Below, one piece after another: positions 17,972 through 26,230 of a DNA stretch of 64,000 nt; within the stretch, counting starts at the first letter, position 1; the number at the start of each line of letters is the position of its first letter. The notes below the pieces were generated by a model. It saw nothing but the letters and a program-made list of their open reading frames with translations. It ran no database searches and was not told the DNA's origin. A program made the translations under genes and the position numbers. Source of the stretch: Paenibacillus sambharensis (GTDB lineage Bacteria; Bacillota; Bacilli; Paenibacillales; Paenibacillaceae); contig NZ_QKRB01000055.1 in the NCBI RefSeq assembly GCF_003233845.1, positions 1-64,000 on the forward strand. Direction: 5' to 3'.

Positions 17972-18811
17972 TTACTTCCTTGGGGCCCGGAAGCCGGCTT
18001 CTACCGCCTCCTCCTCCGTGCAGAACATTCTCTCCGGCTTTGTGAGGTCATAATGCGAACTGCCGGGAGTGTGATAGATCTTGTCTCCCTTGGAGTTAAT
18101 ATTGCCTTTAATGGACGGCTCGGCACAGGAAGCGTCCGACTGGCCAGCTGTACCGGACTCTGCTTTAGGCTGTGCAGCGTCCTCTGTAGGCATACCCCCA
18201 TTCACTTCCGTTTCTGGTGGCTCGGCTGCAGTCCCCGAACCCTCTGAACCGTCCCCTGCCCATAAGCCGGCTCCCGCTTCACGGGCTTCACGCTCAAGCT
18301 CCTTAAACCGGTCAGCGAATGTGACATCCGGCGAGATGGTCATCGTATTGGCATAGCCCCTCTTGATGAGCTGCTCGTTAAACATCTCGGTCTCGCCCTC
18401 AACGAAGACAAACCTCAGCAGCCGGCCGTAACGGTCAGTCTCCGACACATCCTTGAACATGATAACCTTCCTGCCCTCCAGCTCTGCTCTCGCATAAGCA
18501 GACGCTTCTTTCCCATAATACTCTGCTGTACCATGCGTTTCGGGCGTATCCACACCAACAAGCCTGACCTTGCGGCCGTCTGCCGCAGCGAAGGTGTCCC
18601 CGTCTATTATCCGCAGCACCTCCGCGGTTTCCGCCTGCCTCCCCGCAAGCTCGGGATACGCTTGCACAATATCCGCTGCCGCTGTCGGCTCCTGCCTGTC
18701 AGCGATCTGCCCGGAACAGCCTGCGGCAGCAGCTAGCAGCAGCAGATATACACACCATAACAGCGGCTGCCCTTGCCGGCACATACCCAGTTTCCGTCTC
18801 CCTCTGTTCAT
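17972..18811 (-). CDS. Thermonuclease-family lipoprotein
   Basis: A 279-residue secreted nuclease. A signal peptide ends in the lipobox LAAAAGC (Cys about 32), so it should be anchored to the outer face of the membrane. The staphylococcal nuclease domain covers about 60-205: VLRIIDGDTFAA, RLVGVDTPETHG, KEASAYARAEL and DRYGRLLRFVF hold the usual Asp, Arg, Glu and Arg positions. A Ser/Glu/Pro-rich linker (about 205-235) leads to a C-terminal module (IKGNINSKGDKIYHTPGS, FCTEEEAVEAGFR) often joined to secreted nucleases. Such enzymes cut DNA and RNA with Ca2+. GGAGGG precedes the ATG at 18811. Confidence 0.9.
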   Translation of the reverse strand: MNRGRRKLGMCRQGQPLLWCVYLLLLAAAAGCSGQIADRQEPTAAADIVQAYPELAGRQAETAEVLRIIDGDTFAAADGRKVRLVGVDTPETHGTAEYYGKEASAYARAELEGRKVIMFKDVSETDRYGRLLRFVFVEGETEMFNEQLIKRGYANTMTISPDVTFADRFKELEREAREAGAGLWAGDGSEGSGTAAEPPETEVNGGMPTEDAAQPKAESGTAGQSDASCAEPSIKGNINSKGDKIYHTPGSSHYDLTKPERMFCTEEEAVEAGFRAPRK

Positions 18812-18860
18812 AATGTCCCTCCATTTCCTATGTAATTAGAATACTGCACTACCTTCAATG

Positions 18861-18900
18861 CAAAAAAAACTCCGGCTGCGCCATTACGCGCAATCCGGAG
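18861..18900 (-). terminator. Terminator after the CBS protein gene
   Basis: CTCCGG and TGCGC on one side pair with GCGCA and CCGGAG on the other. The minus strand continues with eight T. It lies 17 bases past the CBS gene. Confidence 0.82.
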
Positions 18901-18916
18901 AATGCTTGCCAATCCA

Positions 18917-19366
18917 TTAATGAACTGCGGCCGGTTCTCTGTGCGTATGCTCGGAAATCTCACTCAGCGCGTCTCCCGCTTCGTTAACGAAGATTTCACG
19001 AATGGCAAGGTCGCCAATCGCGATGACGCCTGCCAGATCACCGTTCTCCACAACAGGCAAACGGCGGATTTGGTTGGCGGCCATAATTTTTGCAGCCTCG
19101 TCAATTGTTGTATCAGGCGATACCGTCTTGATCGTGTTCGTAATGACTTCCGACACTGCAGTCGAACCGGAATGCTTCTCCGCATAACCTCTTACTACCA
19201 GGTCACGGTCCGTTACGACCCCAATCATTTTTTTGCCTTCCAGGACTGGAACAAAACCGATATCATGATTTTTCATCAGGACGGCAATTTCGTAGATATT
19301 ATCCTTCGTTGTAGCCGTTACACAATCGGTAGACATGATGTCTCTAACCGTCTTCTTCATCGTCAT
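18917..19366 (-). CDS. CBS-domain protein
   Basis: A 149-residue protein made almost only of a CBS pair (MKKTVRDIMSTDCVTATTKDN, GVVTDRDLVVRG; then VSEVITNTIKTVSPDTTIDE, GVIAIGDLAIRE). CBS pairs bind adenine nucleotides; stand-alone forms like Bacillus YhcV and YrrL-type proteins have no settled role. The start at 19366 follows GGAGGAGGG; the longer upstream frame to 19450 lacks a site. It has its own terminator. AcuB of Bacillus is also a CBS protein, but this one lacks the ACT domain and lies 18 kb from acuA. Confidence 0.88.
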   Translation of the reverse strand: MTMKKTVRDIMSTDCVTATTKDNIYEIAVLMKNHDIGFVPVLEGKKMIGVVTDRDLVVRGYAEKHSGSTAVSEVITNTIKTVSPDTTIDEAAKIMAANQIRRLPVVENGDLAGVIAIGDLAIREIFVNEAGDALSEISEHTHREPAAVH

Positions 19367-19485
19367 GGGTTGCCCTCCTCCGTTACCGGCAGAATCGGAA
19401 CTGTGTCCGTCCATTAGCTTCACCGTAACGGAACATGACCATTCAGCCATTCAAGTGGCAATCCTTATCAGCAAGGCGACCCGCT

Positions 19486-20676
19486 CTAAGCTTTCGCAGC
19501 TGCGGCCGCGTAATGCTCCGCCATGCCGATCAGGAGAGCGGCGGAATTGACCATAGAGCGCTCATCCAGATCAAATCTAGGGTGATGATGCGGGTAAACC
19601 GCGCCGCACTCCTCGTTCCCGGCACCGACGAACATGAAGCATCCCGGTACCTGCTGAAGATAATAGGCAAAGTCTTCCCCCGCCATTACGGGCTCCGATT
19701 CCCGCACACCGCCTGGTCCAAAGAGCGAATCGGCGACCTGGAAGAAACGTTCCGTCTCCTTCACGTCATTAACAACCGGCGGATAGCCGTACCGGTAGTC
19801 CATAATACCGCTTGCGCCATACTGGCTGCAGATATGAAGGAGCAGCTCCTCCATCCGGCGTTTGACCAGCTCCCGGACCGGTTCCGTAAAGCTTCTAACC
19901 GTCCCCTTAAGATGACATTGCTCCGCAATCACATTGGCCGTCGTACCCGCCTGAAACGCGCCTACGGTGACCACAGCGGGATCCAGCGGGTTGACCGAAC
20001 GGCTTACAATCGTTTGAAGCGCCTGCACGAAGGCCGAGCCCGCAATTACCGCATCAACCGTCTCATGAGGCAGGGCACCGTGACCGCCCTTCCCTGTAAT
20101 ATCAATATAGAATTCATCAGGCGAAGCCATGAACGGGCCGGGCTTGGTAGCCACCTGGCCATACGGCAGCGGTGTCCATAGATGGACGCCGTATATGACA
20201 TCGACGCCGCTTAGGGCACCATCCTTGATCATGGATACCGCTCCGCCCGGCGTAACTTCCTCGGCAGGCTGAAACAGCAGCCTGCGTTCCCCGGCCAAAG
20301 TGCTGCGTCTCTCCATATAGTAGTTTGCGGTGCCAAGCAGTGCAGCCGTGTGGGCATCATGTCCGCAGGCGTGCATCACCCCCGGAATCGCCGATGCGTA
20401 CTCACACTGCTTGGCGTCCTGTATCGGCAGCGCATCGATATCGGCCCGAAGCGCTACTACCGGCCCCGGAAGCTTGCCACGGATCGTCGCTATTACCCCG
20501 TGTCCCCCAACATTCGTTCGAACCTCACAGCCCAGCTCCCGCAGCCTCTCCGCGATCCAGCTTGAGGTCTTCTCTTCCCGGAAGGAAAGCTCGGGGTTGC
20601 GGTGCAGATGCCGCCGCCAGGCAACCATACTGGCGTAATGCTTCTGCAGCGCCTCCGAATATCCGATTTTGTCCAT
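19486..20676 (-). CDS. M20-family amidohydrolase
   Basis: A 396-residue zinc-dependent M20D peptidase/amidohydrolase. Metal-ligand motifs are HACGHDAHTA (about residue 100), the catalytic Glu pair in LFQPAEEVTPGG and the C-terminal GEDFAYYLQ. A dimerisation domain lies in between (DITGKGGHGALPHETVDAV). Members release acyl or acetyl groups from amino acids (N-acyl-L-amino acid amidohydrolase, AmhX or YxeP types); the exact substrate cannot be told. TAGGAGGAG precedes the ATG at 20676. It appears monocistronic. Confidence 0.9.
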   Translation of the reverse strand: MDKIGYSEALQKHYASMVAWRRHLHRNPELSFREEKTSSWIAERLRELGCEVRTNVGGHGVIATIRGKLPGPVVALRADIDALPIQDAKQCEYASAIPGVMHACGHDAHTAALLGTANYYMERRSTLAGERRLLFQPAEEVTPGGAVSMIKDGALSGVDVIYGVHLWTPLPYGQVATKPGPFMASPDEFYIDITGKGGHGALPHETVDAVIAGSAFVQALQTIVSRSVNPLDPAVVTVGAFQAGTTANVIAEQCHLKGTVRSFTEPVRELVKRRMEELLLHICSQYGASGIMDYRYGYPPVVNDVKETERFFQVADSLFGPGGVRESEPVMAGEDFAYYLQQVPGCFMFVGAGNEECGAVYPHHHPRFDLDERSMVNSAALLIGMAEHYAAAAAKA

Positions 20677-20838
20677 ACGCCACTCCTCCTATGCCTACTC
20701 TATCTCTACGCTTGCGTTCCCTATTGTGTTTTAGTGTACCAGAACCTGCCGCAGGTAGAAAGAACCAGACGCAGCTGTCCGCTATCCCTTTTCCAATAAA
20801 ATGTCCCTCTTAAGTCCTTACAGCCTGATGACTAAGGC

Positions 20839-20867
20839 TTGCGCCCGGTAGGGAAACATACTATCAT
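20839..20867 (+). promoter_or_regulatory. Probable sigma-A promoter for yugN-ftsW
   Basis: TTGCGC at 20839-20844 and TATCAT at 20862-20867 are separated by 17 bases. The -10 is one base from consensus and the -35 is weaker. It lies 45 bases before the yugN start. Confidence 0.45.
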
Positions 20868-20912
20868 GATTAAAGGTGTAGACCTTGTACGATAGATTAA
20901 GGAGGATCTTCC

Positions 20913-21257
20913 ATGATTATTGAAAATTCCGGCCTAGAAGGCAAAACAAGTGATCTTGCTCACTTAGATGAATCCACCCACAAGCTTGGCTTCGTCCGCT
21001 GGCAGTGGGAATACTACCGTGCTACATATGATCTGAAGCTGGAGGATCGTTCCAACCAGGCTGAATACTTCCTCCGCATCAATACACGCGCGATCGAAGG
21101 CAGGCTTGAATCTCCCCATGCGGTTCTGCAAATTGAGTCGGTCTATATCGGCCGCGCAACGTTTCCGCATGGCATGGAGTACGAGTCGCCAATTCCGAAG
21201 CCTATTCTGAACACGGCAACCCAGCGGTTGCAGGATCTTAAAGCACTGCTCGACTAA
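20913..21257 (+). CDS. yugN: YugN-like family protein
   Basis: A 114-residue protein matching the Bacillus YugN family (GFVRWQWEYYRATYDLKLED, YFLRINTRAIEGRLESP, HGMEYESPIP). Its function is unknown. An AAGGAGG site lies 7 bases before the ATG. The ftsW-type gene begins 16 bases after the stop, so the pair is likely one transcript. Confidence 0.85.
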   Translation: MIIENSGLEGKTSDLAHLDESTHKLGFVRWQWEYYRATYDLKLEDRSNQAEYFLRINTRAIEGRLESPHAVLQIESVYIGRATFPHGMEYESPIPKPILNTATQRLQDLKALLD

Positions 21258-21272
21258 AGCGGGGAACCATCT

Positions 21273-22484
21273 ATGAAACCTACGCAGCAAAGTCCGCGGG
21301 GCAGACCGGACTTCATGCTTCTGATCCTGACGCTGATTCTGGTCGGCTTCGGGCTTGTCATGGTATTTAGCGCAAGCTCCAATATCGCGGCTGTATCCGA
21401 CAGGTACGGCCACGATCCGTTATATTTTACCAAGCGGCAGTTTATCTGGATCGCCCTCGGGCTGGGCTTTATGTTCATTCTGATGAATATTACCTACAGC
21501 TGGTTCAAGAAGGGGTTTATCCTGTATTTCGTTCCCGTCTTTATCCTGCTTGCGCTTGTCCCCTTCATAGGCAACAAGATTAACGGAGCACGCAGCTGGC
21601 TTGGTATCGGCTCATTGGGGATTCAGCCTACCGAGTTCGCCAAGCTCGCCATTATTTTATACCTCGGCTCTCTCATCACAAAGAAGGGCGAGAAATTCCG
21701 GGAATTCAAGCGCGGGCTGCTGCCGGTCATGATTATCGTCGGCATCGTCTGCGGCATGGTCATGCTGCAGCCTGACCTCGGCTCCTGTCTCATTCTGGCA
21801 GCCAGTGCAGGCGTCGTCATTATCGCGGGCGGTGCTAACCTAAAGCAGGTATCCGGTTCTGTTCTCGTTGTTACCGCCGTCACGGCAATCGTTGTCAGCA
21901 TCTCGATTCTGTCCGGCAGTACCAGCTGGGAGTACCGGATCGACCGGTTCACCTCCTATATGGATCCCTGGGCAGACCAGAGCGATACCGGCTATCACCT
22001 CAGCCGCTCGCTCGAGGCGCTGGGACACGGCGGCTTGACAGGGGCTGGCTTCGGACACAGCGTCCAAAAGCTGCATTACCTCCCATTTGCCTATAACGAC
22101 TTTATATTTGCCATCATCGCGGAGGAATTCGGCTTTATTGGCAGTGCCATATTCCTGCTTACCTATCTTCTGTTTATCTGGCGCGGGCTGCTGATTGCCC
22201 TGCGCTGTCCCGATGTTTACGGAACCGTCGTCGGGGTGGGAATCGTCGGGCTGATCGCCATTCAGGCGGTCGTCAATATCGGCGGGGTTACGGGAACCAT
22301 CCCGATTACCGGGGTCACACTGCCGATGATCAGCTATGGCGGGTCCTCGATGCTGGTTACTCTAGCGTCCCTCGGCATCCTGCTTAGTATCTCCCGGGAA
22401 TTCAACAAGCCGGTGAAGACGGAGAGGGGCCGCGGCCGCACTCTGGATTCCTCAGGCAGGCCGCAGCTGCGTATGGTTAAGTAG
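21273..22484 (+). CDS. FtsW/RodA/SpoVE-family glycosyltransferase
   Basis: A 403-residue SEDS-family membrane protein with about ten predicted helices. Characteristic parts are LTLILVGFGLVMVFSASS near the start, GARSWLGIGSLGIQPTEFAKLA (the family RSWL...QPSE-like segment) and ITGVTLPMISYGGSSMLVTL near the end. SEDS proteins polymerise peptidoglycan glycan strands with a partner class B PBP. GARSW and GGSS fit the FtsW/SpoVE branch, but no cell-division operon surrounds it, so it may be a second copy for elongation or sporulation. It follows yugN by 16 bases. Confidence 0.88.
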   Translation: MKPTQQSPRGRPDFMLLILTLILVGFGLVMVFSASSNIAAVSDRYGHDPLYFTKRQFIWIALGLGFMFILMNITYSWFKKGFILYFVPVFILLALVPFIGNKINGARSWLGIGSLGIQPTEFAKLAIILYLGSLITKKGEKFREFKRGLLPVMIIVGIVCGMVMLQPDLGSCLILAASAGVVIIAGGANLKQVSGSVLVVTAVTAIVVSISILSGSTSWEYRIDRFTSYMDPWADQSDTGYHLSRSLEALGHGGLTGAGFGHSVQKLHYLPFAYNDFIFAIIAEEFGFIGSAIFLLTYLLFIWRGLLIALRCPDVYGTVVGVGIVGLIAIQAVVNIGGVTGTIPITGVTLPMISYGGSSMLVTLASLGILLSISREFNKPVKTERGRGRTLDSSGRPQLRMVK

Positions 22485-22530
22485 ATCGTCGTTTCATCCC
22501 GTTGCGGGATGAATCATACCGTAAAACAAC

Positions 22531-22576
22531 AAAAGGCTCGCCCGCGATAACAGCATGTTATCGCAGGCGAGCCTTC
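22531..22576. terminator. Bidirectional terminator between ftsW-type gene and asp23
   Basis: AAGGCTCGCC pairs exactly with GGCGAGCCTT, with an inner GATAAC/GTTATC stem, giving about 18 paired bases. The plus side continues with CTTCTTC and the minus side with TTTTGTTGTTTT. It lies between convergent genes. Confidence 0.85.
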
Positions 22577-22603
22577 TTCATCTGCTTAAGCTAGCCCTAT
22601 GAA

Positions 22604-22984
22604 TTAATTCACCCGGAGGATGGTCTCTTCCTTTTCTTCTTCGCGGAAGGCAACGCCCTCTACCTTGACATTCACCTCAACCACATGGAGACCTGTCATA
22701 TTTTCTACAGCTTCCCTCACGTTATCCTGCAGCTGCCTACAGACTTCATGAATAGGAATACCGTATTGTACAATTACCCGCAGATCGATTGCTGCTTCCA
22801 GCTGTCCGACTTCGACCGAGACGCCTTTTTGAACGTTCTTGCCGCTCAACCGCTTGGCCAACCCTTCGGAAATACCGCCTGACATGCCTGCAATGCCGGG
22901 TGTTTCTAGCGCTGCCAATCCGGCAATAGTGGATACAACATCATCAGAAATACGGACGATGCCGGTTTGAATGTCTTCGGTCAT
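22604..22984 (-). CDS. Asp23/Gls24 family envelope stress protein
   Basis: A 126-residue Asp23-domain protein (IVRISDDVVSTIAGLAALETPGI, SGKNVQKGVSVEVG, YGIPIHEVCRQLQDNVREAVENMTGL, VNVKVEGVAF). Family members bind membrane-associated partners and affect cell envelope stress or, for Bacillus YqhY, fatty acid control. The start at 22984 follows GAGGAGTG; the frame upstream to 23044 contains no site. It stands alone, without an AmaP-type partner next to it. Confidence 0.9.
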   Translation of the reverse strand: MTEDIQTGIVRISDDVVSTIAGLAALETPGIAGMSGGISEGLAKRLSGKNVQKGVSVEVGQLEAAIDLRVIVQYGIPIHEVCRQLQDNVREAVENMTGLHVVEVNVKVEGVAFREEEKEETILRVN

Positions 22985-23153
22985 GTGTCTCACTCCTCTA
23001 TTCCATATAATTTCATTGTAAAGGAACCTATGTTCCGAATGCAAGAAGACAGGCTCTAAGATATGGTAAAGTTTACTTCCACCCCTAAAGGTTTATATTA
23101 TTATCAGATTTCGGGATCAACAGCTTGTATTCTGAATAATAGAGGTGCACATC

Positions 23154-24215
23154 GTGAGAAAAAATGGATTCTACCTCGCTTTAGCCGCATCCTTCGTTCT
23201 GGCTGGAATCGCACATTACACACATTTTGGTGACATTGCCGAATTTGCGATCTCCTGTGTGGCCATCCTGTTCGTTGCCGGATTTCTCGGCCGCGCGACG
23301 GAAAGCGTTGCCCACTATGCTGGTCAGCGGATGGGCGGTTTCCTGAATGCAACCTTCGGGAATGCGGCCGAGCTGATCATCGCCATCTTCCTTGTCAAGG
23401 AAGGACTATATGACATGGTCAAAGCGAGCTTAACCGGGGCCATTATCGGCAACCTGCTGCTCGTGCTTGGCCTGAGTATTCTGCTCGGCGGACTGAAGTT
23501 CAAGGAACAGCGCTATAACATCCAGGTCGCAGGCCACAACGCCACCTTGATGCTTATGGCGGTCATTGGACTGTTTGTGCCGGCAGTGTTCGTAGGGGTA
23601 GAGAATTTCTCTGTAGAGAAGGATACGCTGCTCAGCTTGACGGTTGCCGGCATTCTGATTATCGCTTATATTCTGTGGCTTGTCTTCTCGATGATTACAC
23701 ACAAGGATACACTGGCTGACCAGGAGCTTCCGCCGGCTGTGCATGAAGAAGAGCCTGTCTGGAGCAAACGGACCTCCATCATCTTCCTCGTGCTTGCTAC
23801 AGTTATGGTAGCGTTAGTCAGTGAATGGCTCGTCGGAACGCTTGAGACATTCTCCCTTCAATTCGGACTGTCTGAACTGTTCCTGGGTGCTTTCGTCATA
23901 GCCATTGTCGGTAATGCTGCAGAGCACAGCGCGGCCGTCATTATGGCGATGAAGAACAAAATCGGAGCAGCTGTTGAGATTGCTATCGGAAGCAGCCTGC
24001 AGATTGCCCTGTTCGTCGCACCTGTCCTCATTTTTGTCAGTGCCCTGTTTGGCCGGACGATGGATATCGTTTTTACACCAATTGAACTCACCGCCATTGG
24101 CGTATCCGTCTTTATTGCCAAGTCCATTTCCAGAGACGGCTCCACCAACTGGTATGAAGGCGCGCTCCTGCTAATGGTCTACGTTATTTTGGGCTTTGCA
24201 TTCTACCTGGTATAA
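23154..24215 (+). CDS. Calcium/proton exchanger (CaCA family, ChaA/YfkE type)
   Basis: A 353-residue inner membrane antiporter with about ten helices. The two alpha repeats are visible: GNAAELIIAIFLVKEGLYDMVKASLTGAIIGN and GNAAEHSAAVIMAMKNKIGAAVEIAIGSSLQIALF (positions about 65-100 and 240-285), both carrying the GNAAE-type motif that binds Ca2+. It should export Ca2+ in exchange for protons, complementing the P-type calcium pump at 5-8 kb. I chose the GTG at 23154 because AGAGG lies 8 bases before it; a GTG at 23145 overlaps that site. Confidence 0.9.
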   Translation: MRKNGFYLALAASFVLAGIAHYTHFGDIAEFAISCVAILFVAGFLGRATESVAHYAGQRMGGFLNATFGNAAELIIAIFLVKEGLYDMVKASLTGAIIGNLLLVLGLSILLGGLKFKEQRYNIQVAGHNATLMLMAVIGLFVPAVFVGVENFSVEKDTLLSLTVAGILIIAYILWLVFSMITHKDTLADQELPPAVHEEEPVWSKRTSIIFLVLATVMVALVSEWLVGTLETFSLQFGLSELFLGAFVIAIVGNAAEHSAAVIMAMKNKIGAAVEIAIGSSLQIALFVAPVLIFVSALFGRTMDIVFTPIELTAIGVSVFIAKSISRDGSTNWYEGALLLMVYVILGFAFYLV

Positions 24216-24249
24216 CCATGAAGAACTGTTACACCATTCTCTTGTAAAA

Positions 24250-24284
24250 TAAAAAGTAGTCTCCGTCTGGAGACTACTTCTTTT
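24250..24284. terminator. Bidirectional terminator between exchanger and ylaN
   Basis: AAGTAGTCTCC pairs with GGAGACTACTT around GTCT. It is flanked by A-rich sequence on the left and CTTTT on the right. The ylaN stop codon lies inside the right arm. Confidence 0.82.
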
Positions 24285-24561
24285 GGTCGAGCGCTTCATA
24301 CAGCTGCGCCAGATTCCGTTCCAATATACTTAAAAGCTGCTTGCCTGCCGTCTCGGGGACTAAACCGGCACGCACCGCAAAATCGACCTCCCGGGAAAAG
24401 CCGTACATCTGGGTATCCAGCACTTCCTCATACAATGGACATTTCCGGGTCGCCAAATTCTCCATCTGGACTTCTATCAGCTTCTCGATTTTGTCGGCAT
24501 CTTCCTGTAGAAGATGAAGCGCCTTTTGATGCAAATGCAGCATCACATCCGATGAAGACAC
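24274..24561 (-). CDS. ylaN: YlaN family protein
   Basis: A 95-residue protein close to Bacillus YlaN (KALHLLQEDADKIEKLIEVQMENL, CPLYEEVLDTQMYGFSREVDFAVRAGLV). Work in Bacillus and Staphylococcus links YlaN to iron homeostasis by binding Fur and relieving its repression; it is essential in some strains. GGGGGAG lies 4 bases before the GTG at 24561, which gives the usual length; the ATG at 24582 would add seven residues without a site. Confidence 0.9.
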   Translation of the reverse strand: MSSSDVMLHLHQKALHLLQEDADKIEKLIEVQMENLATRKCPLYEEVLDTQMYGFSREVDFAVRAGLVPETAGKQLLSILERNLAQLYEALDQKK

Positions 24562-24644
24562 GGTACTCCCCCCTGTGCGCAATCCTTGCCGTTGTTTATA
24601 TCTTTTATATTAGACGAAATTGTCACAATACACAAGGACAAAAC

Positions 24645-24681
24645 AAAAAAGCGCCTTATCCTCATCGAGGAAAGACGCTTG
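24645..24681 (-). terminator. Terminator after the HPr-like gene
   Basis: On the minus strand AAGCGTCTT pairs with AAGGCGCTT (one G-U pair), with CTC/GAG inside, and is followed by six T. It lies 24 bases past the HPr-like stop. Confidence 0.75.
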
Positions 24682-24704
24682 ACTGCCAGCTCTTACAGCT
24701 GTTA

Positions 24705-24947
24705 TTACTCAGAGACGACACGCACTTGAAGATTATGCTTGCTGAACACTTCAGCCATTGCCGCCTTAGCTTCCTCTGCATCCGGTCCATGCACATGCAG
24801 TTCATAGGAATGGCCGCTCACGAGCGTCGTGAACAATCCCAGAATGCTCTTCACATCGATATACTTGCTCTCAGCTTGAAGAACAATGGACGAACGGAAC
24901 TGATTGGCAGTTTGGGAGATGTCTACAATTGCCGCGTTATTGGACAT
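24705..24947 (-). CDS. HPr-like protein lacking the phosphorylatable histidine
   Basis: An HPr-fold protein. The region KYIDVKSILGLFTTLVSG matches the HPr segment around regulatory Ser46 (KSIMGLM), the HPr kinase target. The segment equal to GIHARPA reads SMSNNAA, with Asn at the His15 position and no Arg, so it cannot act as an energy-coupling PTS carrier. It therefore resembles Crh, which with CcpA mediates catabolite control. The ATG at 24947 has a GGAGGG site 7 bases upstream and a promoter just before it. A longer start at 24992 (95 residues) would restore the first HPr strand (KKVVTYSKVEG) but lacks a site. The choice is uncertain. Confidence 0.72.
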   Translation of the reverse strand: MSNNAAIVDISQTANQFRSSIVLQAESKYIDVKSILGLFTTLVSGHSYELHVHGPDAEEAKAAMAEVFSKHNLQVRVVSE

Positions 24948-24987
24948 GCTGAATCCCTCCACTTTCGAGTATGTTACAACTTTCTTC

Positions 24988-25016
24988 ATCATACCGTGAT
25001 TTTCCACAACCTACAA
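24988..25016 (-). promoter_or_regulatory. Probable sigma-A promoter for the HPr-like gene
   Basis: On the minus strand TTGTAG (25016-25011) and TATGAT (24993-24988) are spaced by 17 bases. Transcription from here would begin after the distal ATG at 24992, which supports the shorter reading frame. Confidence 0.55.
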
Positions 25017-25034
25017 GAGGGTCAAACATCAAAT

Positions 25035-26156
25035 TCATGATGTCTTCAAGTTTTCCGGATTAAGTCCTTCAAGCTCAGGCAGCACGAATATGCCGTCTTT
25101 GCGGATCAGCACATCATCAAAATAGATTTCTCCGCCGCCGTAATCCTTCCGCTGAATCAGCACCAGATCCCAATGTACGGAAGACCGGTTGCCGTTATCC
25201 GCGTCCTCATAAGCCTGGCCCGGGGTAAAGTGAAGACTGCCGGCAATCTTCTCGTCAAACAGAATATCCTTCATCGGATGAAGAATGTAAGGGTTAAAGC
25301 CCAGGCTGAATTCGCCGATATAACGCGCTCCCTCGTCCGCATCCAGAATTTCATTCAGGCGCTTCGAGTCGTCACATTCCGCTTTCACGATCCTGCCGTT
25401 CTCAAACGTAAACTTGATATTCTCGAAGGAGACACCGGAATATACAGTCGGCGTATTGTAATGCAGCGTTCCGTTTACGGAGTCGCGTACCGGCGCCGTG
25501 AATACTTCGCCGTCCGGGATGTTCCGGTTGCCCGAGCACTTCTTCGAGCCAATGCCCTTGATGGAGAAGCTCAGATCAGTACCAGGCGAAACAATTCTCA
25601 CCCTGTCGGTACGATCCATCAATGCTTTCAGCGGGTCCATGGCCTTATCCATGTTGGCATAGTCCAGGTTGCACACATCAAAATAAAAGTCCTCAAAAGC
25701 TCTGGTGCTCATGCCAGCCAGCTGAGCCATTGAGGAGTTCGGATAGCGAAGCACGACCCACTTGGTTCGTTTCACGCGCTCTTCCATATGTACGGGATGG
25801 CGATAGATTTGCTCATACAGTCGCATCTTGTCTTCCGGTACATCGGAGAGCTCATTTACATTCTCACCTGCCCGGATGGCAATATACGCGTCCATCGCTT
25901 CCATTCGCTTCAAATCCAGCGATGACCACAGCTCCATCTGCTCCTTAGTGGCATTCATCAGCATCGCACGAAGCACGGTGCGGTCACTTGTCTCGACGAA
26001 GGGGCGGCCCCCACGCTTGGCCACTTCCTCAATGAGGCAAATGGCGAGTTCTCTTTCGCTTCCGATCATGTCAATCAACACATTTTCCCCAGGCTGGACG
26101 TTGACTGAATAAGCAGTCAGATTCTGCGCCAGCTTTTGAATCCGCGGGTCTCTCAT
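25035..26156 (-). CDS. M29-family aminopeptidase
   Basis: A 373-residue cytosolic metallo-aminopeptidase of the thermophilic type (AmpS/AmpT). The metal ligands are visible in order: Glu in IPDGEVFTAP, Glu in RYIGEFSLGFNP, His in GSLHFTPGQAYE, and His and Asp in SSVHWDLVLIQ. It removes N-terminal residues from peptides. An AAGGAGGAG site precedes the ATG at 26156. It is followed by the separately promoted HPr-like gene. Confidence 0.92.
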   Translation of the reverse strand: MRDPRIQKLAQNLTAYSVNVQPGENVLIDMIGSERELAICLIEEVAKRGGRPFVETSDRTVLRAMLMNATKEQMELWSSLDLKRMEAMDAYIAIRAGENVNELSDVPEDKMRLYEQIYRHPVHMEERVKRTKWVVLRYPNSSMAQLAGMSTRAFEDFYFDVCNLDYANMDKAMDPLKALMDRTDRVRIVSPGTDLSFSIKGIGSKKCSGNRNIPDGEVFTAPVRDSVNGTLHYNTPTVYSGVSFENIKFTFENGRIVKAECDDSKRLNEILDADEGARYIGEFSLGFNPYILHPMKDILFDEKIAGSLHFTPGQAYEDADNGNRSSVHWDLVLIQRKDYGGGEIYFDDVLIRKDGIFVLPELEGLNPENLKTS

Positions 26157-26230
26157 CTGCTGTCTCCTCCTTGTTTATCTATAGCTACACACTTAATCAT
26201 CCTACCACGATTTACCGCAAGTTGCACTTG

